Shown here piece by piece: positions 24,137 through 33,191 of a DNA stretch of 64,000 nucleotides. Every line of letters begins with the position of its first letter. The stretch's first letter is position 1. The notes beneath the pieces are model-generated. The model ran no database searches. It was not told the origin of the DNA and saw only the letters and a list, made by a program, of their open reading frames with translations. This DNA comes from Acidobacteriaceae bacterium (GTDB lineage Bacteria > Acidobacteriota > Terriglobia > Terriglobales > Acidobacteriaceae): contig PLCS01000008.1 in assembly GCA_003134855.1 (NCBI GenBank), forward strand, positions 372,001 through 436,000, read 5' to 3'. The translations under genes were made by a program, and so were the position numbers.

Positions 24137-24479
24137 TCCCCTCTATCGACAATTTTGACGCATTCTTGAGATTTTTGTAAGTATTATTTGAGGATTGGCA
24201 GGCAAATTGCAACATTCTAGTAATAGGTAACCAAAATCTTAGGTACCTAGTGAACCGAGCATTGGTTTCAGCCCCAGCGCCGGCCTAACCCTCCCTGGCG
24301 GAAGAAGAGGGATCTGAGCCTTGTATGGCGATGTGTTCTGGGGAAAAGGGGTATCTCTCAGCAACTGGTAGGCTTGGGAACTCTTCGTGGATTGACTCGA
24401 CAGCCCGGCCGCTTCCGGTAGCCTATACCTTGTCGCCGGCGACCATGGATCGCCGGCAACTATTCCCTGTTCCCTGCTG
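24137..24479. other. Gene-free interval upstream of the DUF192-PilZ gene
   Basis: I see no gene here. The part nearest the PilZ gene (24137-24240) is AT-rich and probably carries its promoter. An inverted repeat around TCGCCGGCGA / TCGCCGGCAA lies at about 24431-24459. The GGGAACA-type repeat follows at 24461-24476, beside the dapA stop codon. Confidence 0.5.
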
Positions 24480-25406
24480 TTAGAACACTTCCGATGGGCC
24501 ATCCGGCGGCGGCAGGTGCTTGAGCAGCCCGAGCTCGCCGGCCAGCCGTTCCAGCCGGATCCGCGTCGCGGCCGAGGGAGGAACCAGCGGCAGGCGGACG
24601 TGGTCCGTCGTGCGGCCCATCAGCGCGAGCACGGTCTTTACCGGGCTGGGATTGGAGTCCCAGAAGTTGGCGTCGATCAGCCGCGAGTAACGGCGTTCCA
24701 GCTCGCGGGCCTCGGCCCAATCGCCGCGCAGCGCAGCTCGGATCATGCGCCCCATCTCAGCGGGAATCTCGTTGGCGGCCACGCTGATCAGTCCCTGCGC
24801 GCCCACGCCAATCGAGGCCAGCGCCAGGTTGTCATCGCCGCAGAAGACTTTGAAGCCGCGGGGCAGCGAGCGAACCAGATCGGCGATCTGCGGCAGCCTT
24901 CCGCTGGACTCCTTGACGGCCTGAATATTGGGCGCGGCCTCGGCCAGCCGGACCACCGTCTCCGGCTCCAGGTTCACCCCAGTGCGCCCGGGAATGTTGT
25001 AGAGCGCCACCGGCAGCGGGGCAACGGTCCTGGCCAGCGCCAGGAAGTGCTGAAACTGGCCCTCCTGCGAGGGTTTGTTGTAGTAGGGATTGGCGGAGAG
25101 CACCGCTTCCACGCCGCGGATCTGCTTCAGCCGGCTGGCGTAGCGCACCAGCGTGCGCGTCGAGTTGTGGGTGCAGCCGGCCCACACCGGAACCCGGCCG
25201 GCCGCCGCCTCGGCCACAATGCAGATCGCCAGCAGCCACTCGTCCTCGTCCAGCGTGGCCGCCTCGCCGGTTGACCCGCAGGCCACCAGAAAGTCGATGC
25301 CCGACTCGATCTGCCAGTGTACCAGCGCTTGCAGCGCCGACTCATCAATCGATCCATCCGCCCGGAAGGGCGTAACAATCGCAGTACCGCAACCTGTGGT
25401 CTCCAT
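24480..25406 (-). CDS. dapA: 4-hydroxy-tetrahydrodipicolinate synthase
   Basis: DapA condenses aspartate semialdehyde with pyruvate toward diaminopimelate and lysine. The 308-residue TIM barrel has the GSTGEAATL substrate loop, the catalytic tyrosine in LYNIPGRTG and the Schiff-base lysine in AVKESSG. lysC and asd, which make its substrate, are at 38-41 kb in this window. It lies downstream of cdsA on the same strand with a 71-base gap. Confidence 0.93.
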   Translation of the reverse strand: METTGCGTAIVTPFRADGSIDESALQALVHWQIESGIDFLVACGSTGEAATLDEDEWLLAICIVAEAAAGRVPVWAGCTHNSTRTLVRYASRLKQIRGVEAVLSANPYYNKPSQEGQFQHFLALARTVAPLPVALYNIPGRTGVNLEPETVVRLAEAAPNIQAVKESSGRLPQIADLVRSLPRGFKVFCGDDNLALASIGVGAQGLISVAANEIPAEMGRMIRAALRGDWAEARELERRYSRLIDANFWDSNPSPVKTVLALMGRTTDHVRLPLVPPSAATRIRLERLAGELGLLKHLPPPDGPSEVF

Positions 25407-25477
25407 AATAAGAAAAGTGTATAACGAAACCGCGCCGCAGAGCGCTCATTTCGCCCGATTCCGACCCCTGCCCCTGC

Positions 25478-26308
25478 TCAGAACCACTGATGAATCAGTT
25501 GCGCGTACCAGAGGACGGGAGCGGCCAGCAGCAGGGCGTCGATGCGGTCGAGCACGCCGCCGTGGCCGGGAAGCAGGCTGCCGGAGTCTTTGACGCCGGC
25601 CGAGCGCTTGAGGGCGGACTCGGCCAGATCGCCGACCTGCGCGGCAACGTTGACCAGGACAGCAAGGCCCAGCCAGTACCAGAGGTCTTCCGGGTACGAA
25701 AGCCAGACCTGGTCCCACATCTCAAAGAGCCGGGCCAGGCCCAGCAGAACGCCGGTGACCATCAAGCTGCCGGCCAGCGAGCCGAGCGCGCCCTCCCAGG
25801 TTTTATTAGGGCTGAGCGAGGGGGCCATCTTGTGGCGCCCCCAGGCGCGGCCTACGTAGAGGGCGGCAATGTCGCCGGCCCAGACGACGCAGAACAGGAA
25901 GGCGACCAGCGACGGGCCGTTGGTCTCTTCGCGCAGGGCGGGCAGGGTCACCAGCGTCATTCCGACGTAAAAGAGGCAGAAGATGGCGGTCGAGGCGTCG
26001 GCCAGCATTTGTTCGACGGGGCGGAAAAAGGTGCAGTAGACCAGTAAGGCCAGGCTGAGAATGCCGAGGATGGCGGCGATCTGGTCTCTCTGGTCCCAGG
26101 CGAAGTTGGCGGCAAAGAGCGTGGCAATGGCCACCAGCACGGCGATGCGCGGCGGGTTGGCTCCGGAGCTTCTGGCCAGGCCGAGGAACTCCCATGCGGC
26201 CAGTGCAGCCACGGCGGCCACGGCCAGCGCAACCAGCCACCGGGGTCCGAGAAAGATCAGAAGCAGGACCAGCGGAATCAGGATGAGGGCAGTGATAAAT
26301 CGCTTCAT
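25478..26308 (-). CDS. cdsA: Phosphatidate cytidylyltransferase
   Basis: This integral membrane enzyme of 276 residues makes CDP-diacylglycerol. It has about eight hydrophobic helices. The C-terminal signature region reads SPNKTWEGALGSL, then QVGDLAESALKR, then DSGSLLPGHGGVLDRIDALL, all diagnostic for CdsA. It lies in the usual uppS-cdsA order, but here a small gene separates the two. Confidence 0.94.
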   Translation of the reverse strand: MKRFITALILIPLVLLLIFLGPRWLVALAVAAVAALAAWEFLGLARSSGANPPRIAVLVAIATLFAANFAWDQRDQIAAILGILSLALLVYCTFFRPVEQMLADASTAIFCLFYVGMTLVTLPALREETNGPSLVAFLFCVVWAGDIAALYVGRAWGRHKMAPSLSPNKTWEGALGSLAGSLMVTGVLLGLARLFEMWDQVWLSYPEDLWYWLGLAVLVNVAAQVGDLAESALKRSAGVKDSGSLLPGHGGVLDRIDALLLAAPVLWYAQLIHQWF

Positions 26309-26416
26309 TCAGGGTTGAGAATACACCGTCAGGGCGTGGGTTGGCACCGGCGCACCGGCCGGCAACCCGCTGATTGCGACGCAAAGGAAGCGCATCTTGT
26401 TGGGAGGGACGGAGCC

Positions 26417-26665
26417 TCAGGCGTGCTTTTCGCTGTTGGAGCGCAGCCAATGCAGGAAGACTTCCGGAGCTCCGCGCTGGGCCATGGCTTCCTTGAGCCG
26501 GAAGCGCAACTGCTCGGCGCTCCGCTTGGCGCGGGCTGCTGGGTTCGCTTGCTTGGGCGCTTCTTCCGCCGCCATTTTTGAGTTTTCCAATGAAAATCCC
26601 TCCACGAACTCTACTTCGTCAGAACCTACCAGCAAGGTCATGCCTTCGTCCATAAAAAGCTTCAT
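26417..26665 (-). CDS. Small hypothetical protein between uppS and cdsA
   Basis: The predicted protein is 82 residues, starting with an acidic strand-rich part (MTLLVGSDEVEFVEGF) and ending with a basic, alanine-rich helix. No family is recognised. Several ATGs lie close together (26665, 26653, 26641), none with a strong ribosome-binding site. Coding potential is supported mainly by its position in the operon and GC-rich third positions, so it may not be real. Confidence 0.4.
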   Translation of the reverse strand: MKLFMDEGMTLLVGSDEVEFVEGFSLENSKMAAEEAPKQANPAARAKRSAEQLRFRLKEAMAQRGAPEVFLHWLRSNSEKHA

Positions 26666-26683
26666 GAAGGCGAACGGAGGTAA

Positions 26684-27517
26684 TCAATTGGCCGCGATTC
26701 CGACTCGTTCGGAATTCTCTTCCACCTGGCCGATGTTCTCGCTCAGCCCGCCGTAACGGCGCTCGCGGCGCTGGTAGTCGGCCATGGCTTCCAGCAGATG
26801 GATGCCGCGGAAGTCGGGCCAGAGGCGCTCGGTGACGAAGATTTCGGTGTAGGCGATCTGCCACAGCAAATAATTCGAAAGGCGCATCTCGCCCGAGGTG
26901 CGGATCAGCAGGTCGGGGTCGGGCATATGCGCGGTATAAAGATGGCGGTTGATGTCTTCTTCCGTGATGTGGGCCGGGTTGATGTGCTTTTGCTTGATCT
27001 CGGCGGCGAGGGCCCGGAAGGCGTCTACCAGCTCCGAGCGGCCGCCGTAGTTGAGGGCCAGGGTGAGGGTGGTTCCGGTGTTGGCGGCGGTGGCCTCTTC
27101 GGCCCAGCGCATCTTTTCCTGGACCTCGGCGGGCAGCTCGTGAGTGCGGCCGATGTAGCGCATACGGACGTTGTTGTCCATCATGCGCTGCAGGTTGGAT
27201 TCGAGATAGGTTTTGAGGAGGCGCATGAGGAAATTGACCTCGGCGCGCGGGCGGCGGAGATTGTTTTCCAGCGAGAAGGCGTAGAGGGTGAGCCAGGGCA
27301 GGCCGATGCGGGAGGCCGTCTCGGTGACCATTTGCACGCTGTTGGCGCCCTGCTGATGGCCGAGAAATCTTTTGAGAGAACGATGGCCGGCCCAGCGCCC
27401 GTTGCCGTCCATGATGATGGCCACGTGCTGGGGCAGAGTCTCCGGCTTGAGCGTCGCATAGACGGCGCGCTCCTCGGCGGTCAGCTCATCGATGCGCAGC
27501 GTGCCAACAGGGATCAA
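26684..27517 (-). CDS. uppS: Undecaprenyl diphosphate synthase
   Basis: This cis-prenyltransferase makes the C55 carrier for peptidoglycan and glycans. It contains IIMDGNGRW, a FLGHQQGA-type turn, LYAFSLENNLRRP and the C-terminal LIRTSGEMRLSNYLLWQ. No in-frame ATG precedes the conserved core, so I set the start at the TTG at 27517, which has GGAGAGG upstream and gives 277 residues. A longer frame to a TTG at 27640 is possible but less likely. The small gene and cdsA follow. Confidence 0.92.
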   Translation of the reverse strand: MIPVGTLRIDELTAEERAVYATLKPETLPQHVAIIMDGNGRWAGHRSLKRFLGHQQGANSVQMVTETASRIGLPWLTLYAFSLENNLRRPRAEVNFLMRLLKTYLESNLQRMMDNNVRMRYIGRTHELPAEVQEKMRWAEEATAANTGTTLTLALNYGGRSELVDAFRALAAEIKQKHINPAHITEEDINRHLYTAHMPDPDLLIRTSGEMRLSNYLLWQIAYTEIFVTERLWPDFRGIHLLEAMADYQRRERRYGGLSENIGQVEENSERVGIAAN

Positions 27518-27642
27518 AGGTAGTGCCTCTCCATGAACTCCGGCGCAGCGGCTTGCCGGCGCCGGATGCAAGAGCGTTGCACCATCGACCGTAGCATAAG
27601 CGCCGATGCGCCGCAATGATTCCGCGCCGCGGAACGGCAAGC

Positions 27643-28185
27643 TTACGCCGTGCGCCGGTGGCCTGTGGCCATGTCGCGCGCCGCGCCGTAGACGAGCGAG
27701 CGGTGCAGCGGGTCCAGTTGCGGCAGCAGGGCGGCGATTTCGGCCAGCAAGGGATCAGCCAGGATCGACGCTACTTCGTCGTCGCGCTGGCTGCGGGCGT
27801 CGCGGACCAGTTGGCGCACATCCACGCCCAGCGCCGTGGCCAGCCTCTCCAGCGAGCCCAGGGTGGGAATGGCCTTGCCATTTTCGATTTTTGAAATGTA
27901 GGTGCGGGGCACCTGCATGCGTCCGGCAAGTTGGCGCTGGCTGAGGTGGCGCGCGCGGCGGATATCCTTGACCTGGCCGGCTACCTTCAGGCCGGCTTCG
28001 GACGAAGGCTCCACAGGCTGGGAGTCCACCGGGATGGGTCCGGGGCGGACGGGCTCCTCAATCTCCAGGGGCCGGTGGCACTTTCTGCACAGGCCGTTGA
28101 TGGTCTTGAATTGGACGATGTTGCAGTCGCCGAAGGTGCAGCGCACAACGTCGCGTGTTTCCATGCTAACCAGGGTGGTTGCCAT
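27643..28185 (-). CDS. XRE family regulator with N-terminal zinc-ribbon-like motif
   Basis: The protein is about 180 residues. The start is uncertain: ATG at 28185 or 28164. The N-terminus has four cysteines (C-x4-C, then CRKC-H) that look like a zinc knuckle. A typical XRE domain follows (IRRARHLSQRQLAGRM, RTYISKIENGKAIPTLGSLERLA) with a helical C-terminal region that may oligomerise. It is encoded upstream of uppS on the same strand. Its targets are not evident. Confidence 0.8.
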   Translation of the reverse strand: MATTLVSMETRDVVRCTFGDCNIVQFKTINGLCRKCHRPLEIEEPVRPGPIPVDSQPVEPSSEAGLKVAGQVKDIRRARHLSQRQLAGRMQVPRTYISKIENGKAIPTLGSLERLATALGVDVRQLVRDARSQRDDEVASILADPLLAEIAALLPQLDPLHRSLVYGAARDMATGHRRTA

Positions 28186-28386
28186 GAGTGGTGTGCGGAG
28201 AGCCAGAGCAGGGACTCCGGGGTGCTTCTCAGCACCACGATATTTGTCAGCTTCGGCGAAATGAACCATAATTGTCAAGTGAAAACTTGGGTACAGATCC
28301 AAGTTTCACCTATCATACCCCTAAGAGGACCGAAGAAACCAGAAAAAACTCGAACCAAGCTGTGCAATACGAGGACGAAGCAACCC

Positions 28387-29016
28387 ATGAGCGACTGCAC
28401 CAGGAACGATGCAACGAGTGGCAATACTGTTTACGGACGCGCGCAGGCCTGGCAACTGCTGACCGAGTGGACCCAGAGCGAGAATCTGCGCAAGCACGCG
28501 CTGGCGGTTGAGATATGCGTGACGGCGATAGGCGAGGCCGAGGCCGACCGGCTGGGGCTGGCTGGAGCGGGGCGCGCAGCGCTGGTCGAGCTTTACTCGA
28601 CGACCGCACTGCTGCACGACTTCGACTACGAGCGCCATCCGACGGCCGCCGAGCATCCGTTCGTCGGCGTGCGCGAGCTGGAGCGGCTGGGCTGGCCGGA
28701 AGAGATGCGCACCGCGATCCTGGGCCACGCGCAGTACAGCGGCGTGGCGCGCGAGACGCATCTGGCAAAGGCCTTGTTCGCATGTGACGAGCTGTCTGGT
28801 TTTTTGACTGCCTGCGCGCTGGTCAAGCCGACCAAGGCGATTGCCGAGGTGGAAGTGGCCGGCGTGCGCAGGAAGATGAAGGACAAGGCCTTTGCCCGCG
28901 GCGTCAATCGCGAGGACATCGTGCAGGGCGCGGCGGAGTTGGGCGTCGAGCTGGACGCGCACATCGGCTTTTGTCTGGAAGCGATGAAGCGGCGGACGGG
29001 GGAGTTGGGGCTGTGA
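28387..29016 (+). CDS. HD domain hydrolase
   Basis: The protein is 209 residues. The ATG at 28387 has GAGGACG upstream. The metal-binding HD motif is in LLHDFDYERHP, and other histidines lie in ENLRKHALAVE and LGHAQYSG. Single-domain HD proteins of this size hydrolyse nucleotides or phosphoesters; the substrate cannot be predicted. The gene is divergent from the XRE regulator. Confidence 0.85.
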   Translation: MSDCTRNDATSGNTVYGRAQAWQLLTEWTQSENLRKHALAVEICVTAIGEAEADRLGLAGAGRAALVELYSTTALLHDFDYERHPTAAEHPFVGVRELERLGWPEEMRTAILGHAQYSGVARETHLAKALFACDELSGFLTACALVKPTKAIAEVEVAGVRRKMKDKAFARGVNREDIVQGAAELGVELDAHIGFCLEAMKRRTGELGL

Positions 29017-29020
29017 AAGG

Positions 29021-29050
29021 CAGCTTCTAACTGTTAGCTTCTAGCTTTCA
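29021..29050. repeat. TAGCTTCTAGCTTT repeat cluster
   Basis: The sequence CAGCTTCTAACTGTTAGCTTCTAGCTTTCAG contains three related units. It lies a few bases downstream of the HD gene stop codon and belongs to the same class as 19531-19567. Confidence 0.65.
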
Positions 29051-29053
29051 GAT

Positions 29054-29239
29054 CACGGTTTTCAAGCTCGAACGATGATTGCGGACTTGGCTGAAGCGGA
29101 GGGTCATCGGCTCGACTAGACTCGGGCAGCGCAGTCGGCGGAAGATCGTCAGCGGCTTTACCATGCGCGCGATGTAGCCGTGATGCGCGGCGATCTCTCT
29201 GAGCTGACAAAAATCTTCAATGCTGTTTTAGGCGTCTAA
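29054..29239 (+). pseudogene. Possible degraded reading frame
   Basis: A single frame reads HGFQARTMIADLAEAEGHRLD, then a TAG at 29117-29119, then TRAAQSAEDRQRLYHARDVA and ends at 29239 with LTKIFNAVLGV. Amino acid usage is protein-like on both sides of the stop, suggesting a remnant of a small helical protein. A short intact frame beginning at a later ATG is an alternative. The family is not recognised. Confidence 0.3.
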
Positions 29240-29272
29240 AAAGGCCTCCCTCCGCTTGGTTGTTCCTGCAAC

Positions 29273-30262
29273 CTACGCCATCGGGTTCTTCGCCCTGAGC
29301 TCAGCGACGATCTCCGCTGCGGCAGCGCGGGCTTGATCTCCCTGGTCGGGCGGGAAGCTGATGGCGCCGACGCGGGCGTGGCCGCCTCCGCCGTAGCGCT
29401 CGCAGATTGCCGCCAGGTTCGTCATCTTCGCCGGGTCGGCCTTGGTCCAGGGATTGGAGCCAACCGAGACCTTGGTGCGGAAGCTGGAACTCGACAGGCC
29501 AATCGAGTAAGTCGCCTGCGGGTGCAAGTAGTAGGGGATGAACTTGTTGTAGCCCTCCTGCGGCTGGTCGGTGATGTCGAAAAAGATGGTGCCATCGCGC
29601 TCCTCGGCGCGGCTGCGGATCAGCTCGATGGATTGCTCGTGGCGTTCGAGCAGGGGCGGCAGCAGATCGGCGACAAAGGGCTGGCTGAGCACCTCGACGA
29701 GCGGCATCTCGGTGAGCAGCGGAATGAGCCGGGGAATGAAGAGATCATCCTGGCTGGACTCGATGATGAGGGTCAGCTTCATCGCCGGAGCGGCCATCTC
29801 GACGGCCGACTCGGGACTCTCATACTTTGCGCCATCGACGATGTTGGCCCAGTGAATCAGCTCAGCGACCGGCGCGGTGTTGAAGCCAAAGCGTGTGGCG
29901 CCAATGTGCGCCAGAAAGCTGGTGCAGGAGGTGTAGTTGGGGTCGAAGAACTTGCGGCCGGGAGGAGTCACGCTCTTCTGATAGTCGAGAAAGTGCTGCT
30001 GATCATGCGGGGTCAGAAAGGCGGAGAGGTGATGGTCGAACCACCAGGTGATGCGCGGCGAGGCGCAGTACTTGAAATCGACGATGGCGTTTTCGTCGCC
30101 GGTGAATTCGCTTTCGTCAAAGAGCGCGCTGGCGCGATGTACCAGGCCGTGGTACTCGTAGCTGGCGCCTGGGGCGATGCACTCGCGGTGGAAGCGCGTG
30201 AAGAGCGAAGCGGAGCAAGCTCCATCGAAGCATTTGTCGTGATAGAAGACGCGAACCTGCAA
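29273..30262 (-). CDS. DHH family phosphoesterase
   Basis: The protein is 329 residues. I set the start at a TTG (30262) preceded by GGAGGGGG, which places FYHDKCFDGACSA at the N-terminus. The DHH motif is in WWFDHHLSAF and the C-terminal DHHA1-type glycine motif is YGGGGHARVGAI. Such enzymes hydrolyse short oligonucleotides, cyclic dinucleotides or related phosphoesters. The exact substrate is unknown. A longer upstream frame to 30340 is open but lacks a good ribosome-binding site. Confidence 0.85.
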   Translation of the reverse strand: MQVRVFYHDKCFDGACSASLFTRFHRECIAPGASYEYHGLVHRASALFDESEFTGDENAIVDFKYCASPRITWWFDHHLSAFLTPHDQQHFLDYQKSVTPPGRKFFDPNYTSCTSFLAHIGATRFGFNTAPVAELIHWANIVDGAKYESPESAVEMAAPAMKLTLIIESSQDDLFIPRLIPLLTEMPLVEVLSQPFVADLLPPLLERHEQSIELIRSRAEERDGTIFFDITDQPQEGYNKFIPYYLHPQATYSIGLSSSSFRTKVSVGSNPWTKADPAKMTNLAAICERYGGGGHARVGAISFPPDQGDQARAAAAEIVAELRAKNPMA

Positions 30263-30556
30263 GACTTGAACCCCCTCCGTGCGCAGAAAAACCGAATTGC
30301 CGGAACTGTTTAGCATCAAGGCAGCGGGCGGTTGTGTCAAGGCGTGGGCAACTTTTTCTCGTTTTCAGGCGGCCGCAACTGTCCGTTTGCGGACGGCGGA
30401 TTTCGATTCTGAACAGGCGGAAGGCGTTCCGCGTGCGGCTTTCCAGCCTTAAGTCATTCACAATCAATGCCTGGCCCTTCCGGTGGTTTGGCCCCGCGAC
30501 TGCTTACTCCATGGATGGGTTCTCAGTCGAAGATCACGAGGGAACCGGGGGATTGT

Positions 30557-32992
30557 ATGCACACCTTGCTTCAGGACCTGCGTTTTGCCATTCGGCAGCT
30601 ATGGAAGTCGCCGGGATTCACACTGGCCGCAGTGCTTTCGTTGGCCATCGGCATCGGCATCAACACCGCGATTTTCAGCAATATGGATGCTGTCGTGCTC
30701 CATCCGCTGGCCGTGCCCCGGCTGGACCGCGTGGTCACGGTGGCCGAGCAGAATGCGCAATTGAGCTCCAGCAACGGCTACCAGTGGGTTGCTCTGGCCA
30801 ACTACCAGGACTGGGCGCGCCAAAGCCGCTCCTTCGAGTCGCTGGCTGTCCGCACCCACGCCGATATGACCCTGACCGGCGGCGGCGATGCCGCCCATGT
30901 GGAAGCCGCGCTCACTTCGGCCGAGTTCTTCTCCGTCTTGCAGGCCACTCCGCAACTGGGCCGCGTCTACGGCGCAGCCGAGTGCCGTCCGGGCCAGGAC
31001 TCGGTGGCCGTGCTGAGTTACGGCTTGTGGCAGCGGCGCTTTGCCGGTGATCCCGCGGTCCTGAACCGCACCATCGAGCTCGATCAGCGCACCTACACCA
31101 TCGTCGGCGTCATGCCAAAAACCATGCAATACCCCTCCATGGCGGACATCTATCTTCCTCTGGCGCCCACGCCGGACCAGCTCGCCAATCGCAGTGCGCA
31201 CAACTACCTGGTAACCGCGCGCCTGCGCGACGGCGTCAGCGTCAAGCAGGCGCAGGCCGAGATGGGCGCCCTGACCGAGCGGCTGGCGCAGGCGTATCCG
31301 GCCACTAACGCGGGTTGGTCGGCGTACGTGGAGCCGCTGCTGGACGGCATCAACGGCCCCTATACAAACCTCTACTACCGAATGATTCTGGCCGCCACGC
31401 TTTTTGTGCTGCTGGTGGTTTGCGCCAACATCGCCAATCTGCAACTGGCGCGCGGCATTGCCCGCCGGCCGGAGATTGCCCTGCGCACCGCGCTGGGCGC
31501 CAGCCGCTGGCGAATCCTGCGGCAGTTGCTCACGGAGAACCTTCTGCTCAGCCTCACGGGTGCGCTGGCCGGCATCGTCATCGCTGCTGTTTATGGCCAC
31601 TATCTACTGGCCACCATGCCGGAGCGGGTAGCGCGCTTCATGTCCGGCTGGTCCAACACCAGCATCAACAGCCGCGTTCTCGCTTTTTCTTTCCTGCTGG
31701 CGGGTATTGCAGGCTTGATTTCCGGCTTGGCTCCGGCGGCAGAGGCGCTGCGCATCAATCTGGTGGACCAGTTGAAAGCCGGCGCGCGCTCCTCCATCGG
31801 CTCCGGCCGCACCCATCGGCTGAGAAACATCTTCGCCGTGGCGCAAATTGCGCTGGCCGTGGCGCTGGTCATCGGCGCGACCCTCATGGCCAAAGGCATG
31901 AACGCCTTGCTGCATGCCAGTGACTACTACCAACCGGAAAAGATGCTCACCTTCAATGTGACCCTGCCGGCAACCCGCTATGACACCCCGCAGAAGCGGG
32001 CGGAGTGGTATGCCGGCGCTCTTGCCCGGCTGCGCGCCTTGCCTGGCGTCAATCACGCCGAGCTGACTCCGGCGCTGCCCTATGACGACAATGGCTGGCT
32101 CCGCGATCTCGACATCGAGAACCGGCCCACGGTCCCGGGCAAGTTCCAGGCCGCGTTGAACCTGCCGGTTACCACGGGATACTTTGCCGCGCTGCGCATT
32201 CCCATCGTTAGCGGCCGCGGCTTCACGCAGAGCGATTCCCTGCAAACCACGCCGGTGGCCATCGTGAGCGAGCGCTTCGTCACCCAGTATTTCCCCGGCC
32301 AGAATCCGCTGGGCCATCGCATCCGCATGGGTGGCCGCAACAGCAGCGAGCCGTGGCTGACCATCGTCGGAGTCGCCCAGGAAACCAGCTATTCGCTCTG
32401 GGACCAGACACCCCACGCCGCGGTCTACATGGATGCGATGCAACTGCCGCCGGCCGCCACCGAGTACGCCATCACCACCAGCGGCAATCCACTCGCCCTG
32501 GCGCCCGCGGCACGCACGGCACTGGCCTCACTGGACCCGGCCCTCCCGCTCAATACAGTAGAGACCTACCAGCAGTTACTGCGCGACAACCTGACCGGCC
32601 TGATGTACGCAGCGGGAATGTTGAGCGTTGACGGGACAATCGCCCTCTTTCTTGCCGCCATCGGCATCTTCGGCGTGATGGCCAACCTGGTGGGCGAACG
32701 CACCCGCGAGATCGGCGTGCGCCTGGCAATGGGCGCGCGGCGCGAGGACGTGCTGGGAATGATTATGCGCCGCGCCGCGGGCCTGACGGCGGCAGGAGTG
32801 GGCGTTGGCCTGTTGCTGGCCTTTGCCCTGGCGAACCTGGTGGCCAACCTGCTGCGCGGCGTCCGTCCGGACGATCCTGCTGTCTTCGCCACCATCACTG
32901 CGGTGATCGCGACCGTTGCCATCGGCTCAAGCTGGCTTCCGGCGCGCCGCGCCGCCCACATTGATCCCATGGTGGCCCTGCGCGACGAGTAA
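30557..32992 (+). CDS. ADOP-type ABC transporter permease (MacB/FtsX)
   Basis: The protein is 811 residues, start chosen at MHTLLQDLRFA with GGGGGA upstream. This N-terminus, the first helix GFTLAAVLSLAIGIGIN, and the closing PARRAAHIDPMVALRDE are typical of acidobacterial duplicated orphan permeases. The order is helix 1, MacB periplasmic core (about 50-240), FtsX domain (about 280-405), a second helix and core (about 430-645), and a second FtsX domain (about 690-805, with REIGVRLAMGARREDVL). No ATPase gene is adjacent, as is usual in this family. The substrate is unknown. Confidence 0.92.
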   Translation: MHTLLQDLRFAIRQLWKSPGFTLAAVLSLAIGIGINTAIFSNMDAVVLHPLAVPRLDRVVTVAEQNAQLSSSNGYQWVALANYQDWARQSRSFESLAVRTHADMTLTGGGDAAHVEAALTSAEFFSVLQATPQLGRVYGAAECRPGQDSVAVLSYGLWQRRFAGDPAVLNRTIELDQRTYTIVGVMPKTMQYPSMADIYLPLAPTPDQLANRSAHNYLVTARLRDGVSVKQAQAEMGALTERLAQAYPATNAGWSAYVEPLLDGINGPYTNLYYRMILAATLFVLLVVCANIANLQLARGIARRPEIALRTALGASRWRILRQLLTENLLLSLTGALAGIVIAAVYGHYLLATMPERVARFMSGWSNTSINSRVLAFSFLLAGIAGLISGLAPAAEALRINLVDQLKAGARSSIGSGRTHRLRNIFAVAQIALAVALVIGATLMAKGMNALLHASDYYQPEKMLTFNVTLPATRYDTPQKRAEWYAGALARLRALPGVNHAELTPALPYDDNGWLRDLDIENRPTVPGKFQAALNLPVTTGYFAALRIPIVSGRGFTQSDSLQTTPVAIVSERFVTQYFPGQNPLGHRIRMGGRNSSEPWLTIVGVAQETSYSLWDQTPHAAVYMDAMQLPPAATEYAITTSGNPLALAPAARTALASLDPALPLNTVETYQQLLRDNLTGLMYAAGMLSVDGTIALFLAAIGIFGVMANLVGERTREIGVRLAMGARREDVLGMIMRRAAGLTAAGVGVGLLLAFALANLVANLLRGVRPDDPAVFATITAVIATVAIGSSWLPARRAAHIDPMVALRDE

Positions 32993-33191
32993 AATGGCGG
33001 CGCCAGGATCCATCTATCGCAATGCCTTCCGGCGTGGCTATAGCTGCGCCCAATGAATGGAATCTGGCACGGCGCTCGCTTGTGGACGGAATCCTTCTAG
33101 CTCAAGGAACTTCCCGGTCTGTCGCCGCGTAGAGTATCTTTCTTACAGCACATTTCTGCGTAAATTTCTGTTTCATTTTGAAGGAGGCTCG

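Noticed and set aside
28198-28235. GGGGTGCTTCTCAGCACCACGA as a further hairpin element
   Set aside because: It has GGTGC and CCACGA, but the stem is only six bases and the ends are too short to assign it safely.
29333-30313. Long plus-strand frame opposite the DHH gene
   Set aside because: It is a mirror of a GC-rich gene; no motif and no ribosome-binding site.
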